From the NCBI GenBank assembly GCA_028287185.1, contig JAQBQD010000043.1, forward strand, positions 62,001-126,000: a stretch of DNA of 64,000 nt. Reading direction: 5' to 3'. This DNA is from Gemmatimonadota bacterium (GTDB lineage Bacteria > Gemmatimonadota > Gemmatimonadetes > Longimicrobiales > Longimicrobiaceae). Below the pieces are notes generated by a model. That model searched no databases. It saw only the letters and a list, made by a program, of their open reading frames with translations, and was not told the DNA's origin. A program made the position numbers and the translations under genes. Of this stretch, positions 58,199 to 64,000 are shown in pieces. Position 1 is the stretch's first letter. Every line of letters starts with the position of its first letter.

Positions 58199-59548
58199 CT
58201 ACGGCACCTGGGCCAGCAGGCGGTCGAAGATGGCGGATGCGAGGCGGTCGTTGAGCTGGTCCACCAGCTCGCGCACCAGCTCCTGGTTCACGCGGCGCTC
58301 CCAGTCGCCGCGGAACAGGTCCCGGTCGCCGCGGTGCAGGTCCAACGCGCCGGCGTCGCCGCGGAAGGTGGCGTAGCGGTAGGGCGCGCTGGTGTGGCCG
58401 TCCACGGCGCCGGTGTAGAGCGTGCGCCGGCTGCCGACCTCCACGAGGGTGAACCGGAAGCGCGTCCAGAGCGTGCGGCGGCCCTGGTTCACCGTGTACG
58501 CGGTGTCCGCACCCGCGCGCGTCTTCGCGGCGACACGGTCGGTGGTGACGCCGTCCTCGCGGCGGGCGCTGTCCACGGTGACGACGACGGCCAGGTCGGC
58601 GCCCACCTGCCGCCCCCGCAGCGCCGCGTCGTACGGCGTGGTCTCGCGCTGCCCGCGTCCGTACCGCACGTCCTCCAGGAACGGGCGGCCCACGAGCACC
58701 ACGAAAGCCGGCGGCTGGCTCCAGTGCCGCGTCGCCAGCGCCTCGCCCATGGCGGGGGCCAGGTCGCCGGGCACCGAGTCGCGGAAGGCGTCGCGCACCC
58801 CGGGCGGCAGCATCGCGACGTGCACCGAGCCTCGGCGCAGCGCCTCGCCCTGCATCGCCAGCGCCGCGTCCGCGTCGATGCCGGTGCGCCCGAACACGTC
58901 CAGCGCCCGCGCCGCCTGCGCGAACGCCTCGCGGAAACGGCCCGTCTCCAGCTCGTGCCGCGCGTGGCCCAGGAAGGCGTCGTAGCGCGCCTGGTCCAGC
59001 CGCCGCTTCTGCTCGGCCGTCGGCTGGTAGCGCGAGGCGGCGCGCTCCAGGCGTGACACCGCCGCGTCCCACCCGCCGCGCGTGCCTGCGTCCCGGCTCT
59101 CCGCCAGCGTCCCCTCGATCGCACGGTCGTAGGCGTCCGCGCGGCGCCGAGCGTAGTCGTCCGACACGGCCAGCTCCACGCCAGCCCCTGTGGCCGCCCG
59201 CCGCAGCGCGTCCGCGTCCGCGAACCGGTCCGCCGCCGCGTCGGGCCTGCCGGCGGCGGACAGGCTCTCGGCCTCGCGCGCGTAGTCCGCCATCGCGCGG
59301 TCGCCCGTCTCCTTCAGGCGCAGGCGTGCGTCGGCGACGCCAGGATCGCGCTTCAGCACGTCCACGTAGCGCTGCGCCGCATCCGCCGCGCGGCCCTGCT
59401 GCTCCATCTGCACCGCCTGCTCGTACTTCTTTCCCGTGCTCGCGCAGCCGGCGATCGCCAGCGCCGCCAGCGCGGGCGCCATCCGTCGCAACCCGCCGGT
59501 GGGGAAGCGAGTCACGGCGTGCGAGCGACCGTCGTGCATCGATGTCAT
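58199..59548 (-). CDS. Lipoprotein with TPR-like helical repeats
   Basis: 449-residue exported lipoprotein. The signal ends LAIAGC (lipobox, about residues 27-32). The following region has helical, TPR-like repeats: YEQAVQMEQQGRAADAAQRYVDVLKRDPGVADARLRL and DDYARRRADAYDRAIEGTL. The C-terminal domain (about 250-449) is beta-rich, with FVVLVGRPFLEDVRYGRGQRETTPYDAALRG, ADLAVVVTVDS and TLYTGAVDGHTSAPYRYATFRGD, resembling an outer-membrane-associated accessory protein. Not recognised further. Start 59548 is used; another ATG lies three codons downstream. Confidence 0.72.
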   Translation of the reverse strand: MTSMHDGRSHAVTRFPTGGLRRMAPALAALAIAGCASTGKKYEQAVQMEQQGRAADAAQRYVDVLKRDPGVADARLRLKETGDRAMADYAREAESLSAAGRPDAAADRFADADALRRAATGAGVELAVSDDYARRRADAYDRAIEGTLAESRDAGTRGGWDAAVSRLERAASRYQPTAEQKRRLDQARYDAFLGHARHELETGRFREAFAQAARALDVFGRTGIDADAALAMQGEALRRGSVHVAMLPPGVRDAFRDSVPGDLAPAMGEALATRHWSQPPAFVVLVGRPFLEDVRYGRGQRETTPYDAALRGRQVGADLAVVVTVDSARREDGVTTDRVAAKTRAGADTAYTVNQGRRTLWTRFRFTLVEVGSRRTLYTGAVDGHTSAPYRYATFRGDAGALDLHRGDRDLFRGDWERRVNQELVRELVDQLNDRLASAIFDRLLAQVP

Positions 59549-59732
59549 CGGATTGGGAATCGGAAGAGGGGGTCGGGCAGACGGCGCTCGCCCTTCGTCG
59601 ATCCCGACGTGGCGGAAGAGCGCGTTCTCCAGCGAGGGATGGAACGGGGGACGGAAACGAATCCACAGGCTTCGCATTGTATCCGGCGCACCAATGGCCA
59701 GCAAGCAGCGTGGACGACTTTGCCCACGAAGC

Positions 59733-59771
59733 ACGAAGGCTCCCGTTCGCGGATGGACGAGAGCCTTCGTG
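59733..59771. terminator. Bidirectional terminator upstream of the lipoprotein gene
   Basis: CACGAAGGCTC (59733-59743) pairs with GAGCCTTCGTG (59761-59771). On the plus strand it is followed by TTTTCG. It probably ends the radical SAM transcript on the minus strand. Confidence 0.65.
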
Positions 59772-59787
59772 TTTTCGTTCGAGGGAC

Positions 59788-59840
59788 GGTCGATGCTCGA
59801 CGCTCGCCGGTCGATGCTCGAGGCTCGACGGTCGACGAGC
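59788..59840. repeat. 21-bp tandem repeat, 2.5 copies
   Basis: Two 21-base units beginning GGTCGATGCTCGA (59788 and 59809) differ at three positions, and an 11-base partial third unit GGTCGACGAGC follows. It lies directly after the radical SAM stop. Confidence 0.7.
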
Positions 59841-61183
59841 TATGCCGCGGCGCCGACCGCCTCTTCCTCCGTCACCGTGTCCGGGCTCAGCGTGTCCATG
59901 AAGCTGCTGACGGAGAACACGGCGTTGCCCGCGCCGGCCACGCCGTATCCCGGGGGCGGCTTCAGGCCGTGCTTCTCCAGCGTCTCCTTGTAGACCTCGA
60001 GCAGCCGGATGTGGTACTCCAGCGGCGCGCCCTCGGGGTTGTCCTTGCCCAGCGGCGTGGCGGGCTCGGGGCACCACGTGGTGAAGCGGGGCGTGACGCC
60101 GCGCGACATGAAGTGATCCAGGCCCTCGGCCGTGCTGGCGATGGCCTCGTCCACGGTGGCGAAGCCGAAGGGGCGCGCCATCTCCACGCCGGCCACGAAG
60201 TTGGGGATCACGTAGCGGGGCCCGAACACCTCGGCCGCGTCGAAGATGCGCCGGTGCCACTCCTCGCGGCCCACGTAGCGCTCCTTGCCGGGGCAGATGA
60301 TCTCGAACAGCCGCTTGTCCCAGACCTCGTAGTTGGGGTGGTAGATGCGGATTCCGTAGTCGTGGTAGCGCTGCACCTCCTCCTTCGGCAGCGCCTGCGC
60401 CACCACCTTGCCGATCCACCGTCCCGGAAAGCGCTCCTCGATGGCCTGCGCGTAGCGCCCGTAGAAGTCGGCCTCGGCCAGCCCGTCCACCTTGCTGGTC
60501 ACGCTGCCGCCGGTGAGGGTGTAGGCCTGCGAGATGCGCGCGGTGTCGTACCTGTCGATGATGGCCAGCGCCTCCAGCACGTCGTCCACCGGCTTCACGC
60601 CCGTGTAGGGGCGGCCCTCCTGCTTGTGCTGGCGCCAGTTGTGGTTGATGTCGCAGTACTGGCACTCCTCCTTCGCGCCGAAGTACTGGCACAGCCGCAG
60701 CACGGTCAGGTAGATGAGGTAGCCCCACTGGATGGTGGGCGCCGTCTCCATCACCGTCTTGCCGTTGGCCAGCGGGTGACGGTAGTACTCGGGCATGGGC
60801 GGCAGGCCCACGTCGCCCACCGCGCGGCCGTCCAGCACCAGGCGCAGCGCCCCGTCGTCGCCGCGCTGCACGCGGTACGGCGAGCCGGGGTTCACGCGCA
60901 CGGACACGATCGTCCGGCGCAGCTCCCACGGGCCGCCGGTGAGGGCCAGCTCCTCGGGGGGGCGGCGGCGGGCGGCCTCGCCCAGCTCCTTCAGGGGCTT
61001 CTGGTCGAACGAGAAGATGAAGTACGACTTCGGCTTGACCTCGCCCTCCAGGTTGTCGGTGAGGGCCGAGTCGTCGAACGCCATCCCCGTGCGCAGCAGG
61101 TCCTCCTTCAGGACCGCCTCGCGGGGAATGTGCGGAAAGCGGGCCATCAGGCCCTCCACCAGCTCCGTGCGCGTATCGTTCAA
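59840..61183 (-). CDS. Radical SAM protein with a CX8CX2C cluster motif
   Basis: 447-residue protein annotated by resemblance to uncharacterised radical SAM proteins. Its conserved cysteines are C165, C174 and C177 in LCQYFGAKEECQYCDINHNW, a CX8CX2C spacing rather than CX3CX2C. Downstream text fits the TIM barrel: VVAQALPKEEVQRYHDYGIRIYHPNYEVW, GPRYVIPNFVAGVEMARPFGF and PRFTTWCPEPATPLG. The TTG at 61183 is preferred, with GGAAGG six bases upstream; a GTG at 61216 adds 11 residues. It lies downstream of the 53-residue precursor gene on the same strand but is separated from it by a terminator. Substrate unknown. Confidence 0.78.
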   Translation of the reverse strand: MNDTRTELVEGLMARFPHIPREAVLKEDLLRTGMAFDDSALTDNLEGEVKPKSYFIFSFDQKPLKELGEAARRRPPEELALTGGPWELRRTIVSVRVNPGSPYRVQRGDDGALRLVLDGRAVGDVGLPPMPEYYRHPLANGKTVMETAPTIQWGYLIYLTVLRLCQYFGAKEECQYCDINHNWRQHKQEGRPYTGVKPVDDVLEALAIIDRYDTARISQAYTLTGGSVTSKVDGLAEADFYGRYAQAIEERFPGRWIGKVVAQALPKEEVQRYHDYGIRIYHPNYEVWDKRLFEIICPGKERYVGREEWHRRIFDAAEVFGPRYVIPNFVAGVEMARPFGFATVDEAIASTAEGLDHFMSRGVTPRFTTWCPEPATPLGKDNPEGAPLEYHIRLLEVYKETLEKHGLKPPPGYGVAGAGNAVFSVSSFMDTLSPDTVTEEEAVGAAA

Positions 61184-61314
61184 TGTGCCCTTCCGTGGCT
61201 GTGGTTTGCCCACCAATGTAGGGAAACCCGGCCCGGCTGGCTACCGGAGAACGCGAAAAGGCGATCGGAAAGCGGAGCAGGCGCACCCGAGGATGGCGCC
61301 GCTCGCCCGGGGCA

Positions 61315-61347
61315 GGCGGACCGGCCGCGACCGGCGGCCGGTCCGCC
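61315..61347 (-). terminator. Terminator directly after the second precursor gene
   Basis: GGCGGACCGGCCG (61315-61327) pairs with CGGCCGGTCCGCC (61335-61347); thirteen perfect base pairs and a seven-base loop, eight bases beyond the stop. Confidence 0.75.
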
Positions 61348-61355
61348 CGGAGCGA

Positions 61356-61517
61356 TCAGGCGAACGCGGTGACCGGACAGAAGGCGGGCAGGGTTTCCGG
61401 GCAGTCCATCGGCCACTTGGTGGTGACGTCCATCGCCGCGGACCGGCTCGGCGCGTCCGCGGTCGTCGCGAAGGACTCCACCGCAAGTTCGTCGAGCTTC
61501 AGGGTGTGAGCGCGCAT
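61356..61517 (-). CDS. RiPP-like precursor peptide, 53 aa
   Basis: Peptide starting MRAHTLKLDELAVESFAT, whose first 18 residues align with the leader of the 99-residue precursor at 56056: both give LxLDxxxVESFxT at the same positions. The rest (TADAPSRSAAMDVTTKW, then PMDCPETLPAFCPVTAFA) is a short core with C39 and C47 and several Thr/Ser. AAGGAG sits eight bases before the ATG. A longer frame back to 61583 is possible, but its RBS is absent. The terminator follows at once. It precedes the CX8CX2C radical SAM gene by 172 bases. Confidence 0.72.
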   Translation of the reverse strand: MRAHTLKLDELAVESFATTADAPSRSAAMDVTTKWPMDCPETLPAFCPVTAFA

Positions 61518-61679
61518 CTTCTGGCTCCTTGCGTGGCAGGGAACAGGGCGTACCTCAGGAGGACGAGAGATACTAGCATCCACATGCGTCCCAGGGGAAG
61601 TCCCATCCGGATCGGAATGGGTCGCGCGCTCCGACCGTCCGCCGCGGCAGGCACCGATCCTTCCGCGGAAACCCGCCTC

Positions 61680-62675
61680 TCACCCCGCGTGCGCCGCCCG
61701 CCGCAGCCGGTCGCGCACCCCCGCCCACGCCGCATCCTCCGGCACCGCTTCGACGTAGATCGCGTCCACCCCCGCGTCGTCCAGCGCGTGCAGCGCCGCG
61801 TACAGCCCCGCCGCGTACCCCGCGGGATCGCGCGGCAGGTGGACGCTTTCCGCGCCTTCGATCGCCCCGGCATCGAAGGCGATGGCGCCGACCCGCAGCC
61901 CACGCTCCACGTCCCTCGCGGCGGCCTCCCGCAGCGCCTTCGCGTCCACGACGGACAGCCTCGCCCGCGGCGCGTAGTGCCGGTCCATCATCCCCGGCGA
62001 CAGCCGCGCCTCGTCCGCGCCCGGCTCCACGTGCGGGACGCGCACGTCGCCGACGACGGCACGGAGGTGGTCGATCGACAGCGTGCCGGGGCGGAGAAGC
62101 ATCGGGATGGATTCCAGCAGGCTGACGACGGTGGATTCGATGCCGACACGCGTCGGCCCCCCGTCCAGGATCAGGTCCACGCGGCCGCCCAGGCTCTTCG
62201 CGACGTGCGCGGCCGTGCTGGGGCTGATCTCGGTGGACCGGTTGGCGCTCGGTGCCGCGATCGGCAGATCCGCGGCCAGGAGCAGCGCGTGGGCGACGGG
62301 ATGGGCGGGGACGCGGAGCGCGACGTTCGGCCGGCCGGCGGTGGCGGCGTCGGGGACGGATGCGTGCTTCGGGACCACGAGGGTGAGCGGGCCGGGCCAG
62401 AATGCGGCCGCCAGGCGCTCCGCCGCCTCGGGCCAGTCAGACGCCAGCGCCCGCGCGCGTTCCCCGTCGGCCACGTGCACGATGAGGGGATTGTACGACG
62501 GCCGGCCCTTGGCGGCGAAGATGCGCGCGACGGCGGCGGGATCGAGCGCGTTCGCGCCCAGACCGTAGACGGTCTCGGTGGGGAACGCCACCAGCCCGCC
62601 GCGGCGCAGAACGCTTGCCGCGCGGGCGAGAACGGCCGCGTCGGGCGAAGCGGGATCGACGCGTACGACCGTCAT
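61680..62675 (-). CDS. L-threonylcarbamoyladenylate synthase (Sua5 type)
   Basis: Makes threonylcarbamoyl-AMP from threonine, bicarbonate and ATP for the t6A37 modification of tRNA. At 331 residues it is the long Sua5 form: the YrdC-like domain (about 1-205) has VAFPTETVYGLGANALD, IFAAKGRPSYNPLIVHV and PIAAPSANRSTEISPS, and the C-terminal Sua5 domain (about 225-331) has LSPGMMDRHYAPRARL, then DRLRRAAHAG. The ATG at 62675 has no strong RBS. It is single, with a long gap upstream. Confidence 0.92.
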   Translation of the reverse strand: MTVVRVDPASPDAAVLARAASVLRRGGLVAFPTETVYGLGANALDPAAVARIFAAKGRPSYNPLIVHVADGERARALASDWPEAAERLAAAFWPGPLTLVVPKHASVPDAATAGRPNVALRVPAHPVAHALLLAADLPIAAPSANRSTEISPSTAAHVAKSLGGRVDLILDGGPTRVGIESTVVSLLESIPMLLRPGTLSIDHLRAVVGDVRVPHVEPGADEARLSPGMMDRHYAPRARLSVVDAKALREAAARDVERGLRVGAIAFDAGAIEGAESVHLPRDPAGYAAGLYAALHALDDAGVDAIYVEAVPEDAAWAGVRDRLRRAAHAG

Positions 62676-62936
62676 GCTGGGGGCTTGGAAGGCGTTGGAA
62701 AGACGGAGCTTGACGGGTTCCGGACGGCTTCCGTGAATACCCGGGCGGGTGTGCCCGGGGGCATGCGCGGCGGGTATGGACCTTGCCTTACTCGCACGCG
62801 AGGCGCGATCGGCGAGGCCGCGGAGGGACGGGACCGACGTCCGGCGGAAGGGAAGGGGAGCCGGGCGGCCGCACCATCGAAATCGCCGTTGACGATACAG
62901 GCAGACGGACACGATCCCGATCCCAGGAGGTTCCCG

Positions 62937-63236
62937 ATGCTCCTCTTCATGACGGCTCTCTGGGTGGTGATGCTGGCGGCGCCGGTGATGCTGCTGGTGG
63001 CGCTGCTGCCCGCGGGCCGCGACTGCCCCCGCTGCGGCGGCGACACGCTCTCCATCCGCATGCGGCTGCTGCAGCCCGTGCGGAAGCTGGTGGCCCACCG
63101 CTGGTGCACGTCGTGCGGCTGGGAAGGGATGATGCGCAGCACCAAGCGCCTCCCGCTCACCCCCGCCTTCGAAGTGGTGCCCGAGGACCGCGAGGCCGAC
63201 GACGACGCACCCTGGCGCGGCAGCTCCGGCATCTGA
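62937..63236 (+). CDS. Membrane-anchored zinc-ribbon protein
   Basis: 99-residue protein. An N-terminal helix (about 2-25: LLFMTALWVVMLAAPVMLLVALL) is followed by a zinc ribbon with C30-x2-C33 and C57-x2-C60 (DCPRCGG ... WCTSCGW). The C-terminal tail is acidic and disordered. AGGAGG lies six bases before the ATG, so the start is well supported. The single-TM zinc-ribbon arrangement recurs in this window (46294), suggesting a common type in this genome. Function unknown. Confidence 0.72.
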   Translation: MLLFMTALWVVMLAAPVMLLVALLPAGRDCPRCGGDTLSIRMRLLQPVRKLVAHRWCTSCGWEGMMRSTKRLPLTPAFEVVPEDREADDDAPWRGSSGI

Positions 63237-63293
63237 CGCACCGGCGATCCTCCCCCGCGCGGCCTGCTCCGTACACCGGAGGCGCGCGGAGGC

Positions 63294-63329
63294 CGACGGC
63301 GGCTTCCGACACGGTCGGGGCCGCCGTCG
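63294..63329. terminator. Terminator between convergent genes
   Basis: CGACGGCGGC (63294-63303) pairs with GCCGCCGTCG (63320-63329). It ends the zinc-ribbon gene and the M16 peptidase gene. Confidence 0.65.
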
Positions 63330-63334
63330 TGGCT

Positions 63335-64000
63335 CTACTCCCCGGCTCCCGCTCCCACCACCACCGCCACCAGCCGCGCGGGGTCGAAGTGGACGCGGGA
63401 GACGCGCAGCACGTCCTCAGCGGTGACGGCCTCCACCCGCGCGGGGTGCGTCTCCCAGTAGTCCGCCGGCAGCCCGTACGCCTCCACCGTGCCCAGCCGG
63501 CTGGCGACGCGCGCCGGCGTCTCGAAGGCGCGGGGAAGGGAAAGCACGAGCGCGTCCTTCGCCCGGCGCAACTCGTCCGCCGGCACGGGCTCGGTGGACA
63601 TCCGGCGCATCTCCGCCCGCATCTCGCCCAGGGCGTCCGCCGTCACCTCCACGTCCACCGCCGTCTCGGCGATCCAGCCGCCGCCTGCCAGGCCGGGCGT
63701 GAAGGTGGATCGCGCGCCGTACGTCCACCCCTTGTCCTCGCGCAGGTTCGCGCCCAGGCGGCCCGTGATGGTGCTTCCGCCCAGGATGTAGTTCGCCACC
63801 GCGGCCGGCACCCAGCCGGGCGCGCGGCGGTCCAGCCCGATGCCGCCGAAGCGGATCTCGGACTGCGCGGCGTCGACCCACGGCACCACGACGTCGCGCC
63901 CCGCCTCCGCCGGGACTTCCCGCAGCGGGGGATACACCGCCGTCCGCGCCTCGCCCGTCCACCCCGCGAACGCATCCGCCAGCAGCCCGCGAAGCTCGTC
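63335..64000 (-). CDS. M16 family peptidase, C-terminal part (5' end outside window)
   Basis: 222 residues of the C-terminal, non-catalytic half of an M16 (pitrilysin-like) protein. The frame is open to the window edge, running on from DELRGLLADAFAGWTGEART. M16 features are YILGGSTITGRLGANLREDKGWTYGARSTFTPGLAGG (the R-x-x-G-x-x-Y pair that completes the substrate pocket) and AAEMRRMSTEPV-like helices. The HxxEH zinc motif must lie upstream. It may form a heterodimer with another M16 subunit encoded further out. Confidence 0.85.
   Translation of the reverse strand, partial: DELRGLLADAFAGWTGEARTAVYPPLREVPAEAGRDVVVPWVDAAQSEIRFGGIGLDRRAPGWVPAAVANYILGGSTITGRLGANLREDKGWTYGARSTFTPGLAGGGWIAETAVDVEVTADALGEMRAEMRRMSTEPVPADELRRAKDALVLSLPRAFETPARVASRLGTVEAYGLPADYWETHPARVEAVTAEDVLRVSRVHFDPARLVAVVVGAGAGE

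Noticed and set aside
1-64000. tRNA or rRNA genes, CRISPR arrays, insertion sequences
   Set aside because: No cloverleaf with a GTTCRA arm, no direct-repeat/spacer array and no transposase reading frame was found by eye; small RNAs cannot be excluded.

Overview
The window is about 70 percent G+C by eye, tightly packed and rich in metallopeptidases. It carries no rRNA, tRNA, CRISPR array or recognisable insertion sequence. GTG and TTG starts, ATGA/GTGA stop-start overlaps, a HisZ-dependent short HisG and leader peptides of the LxLDxxxVESF type together point to a Gemmatimonadota (Longimicrobium-like) chromosome. That assignment is an inference from gene style, not from a marker gene.

Layout. 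1-10 kb: a truncated DPP-IV (S9) peptidase, a GNAT, an amino-acid permease, a small lipoprotein, an M1 aminopeptidase, methionine aminopeptidase and an M28 peptidase. 10-18 kb, mostly minus strand: a cysteine desulfurase-like protein, an RpoD-type sigma factor with a near-consensus promoter, FabF, and an operon of NUDIX, SDR, a 66-aa protein, an M42 peptidase and an SRPBCC protein. 17.7-22.5 kb: threonine dehydratase, HNH nuclease, an AT-richer orphan membrane/coiled-coil gene, HisIE and trehalose-phosphatase.

22.5-33.9 kb holds the most unusual block. Seven minus-strand genes are joined end to end: two B12-type radical SAM enzymes, three SAM methyltransferases, an amidohydrolase and an NTP_transf_5 nucleotidyltransferase. 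They diverge from an HPr-kinase-like gene and two overlapping GT4 glycosyltransferases. It looks like a biosynthetic cluster, but no scaffold enzyme or precursor is visible.

34-37.2 kb is a hisZ-hisG-hisD operon. 37.3-50 kb is a mix: a secreted-effector-like protein with an LQRSIGNRAV motif and a GNAT-like C-terminus, a DUF3761 protein, PyrD, small zinc-ribbon proteins, an ECF42-type sigma factor with three YCII/DGPF proteins, and a thiol peroxidase lacking the usual resolving cysteine. 50-58 kb: an FtsH paralogue, thiolase, 3-hydroxyacyl-CoA dehydrogenase, a nine-cysteine RiPP-like precursor, a histidine phosphatase and PPK2. 58-64 kb: a TPR-like lipoprotein, a radical SAM protein with an atypical CX8CX2C cluster, a second RiPP-like precursor with the same leader signature, Sua5-type tRNA threonylcarbamoylation enzyme, a zinc-ribbon membrane protein and the C-terminus of an M16 peptidase cut by the window edge.

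The two peptide genes each have a strong RBS and an immediate terminator, and no lanthipeptide synthetase is in view. They look like stand-alone precursors modified by enzymes encoded elsewhere.
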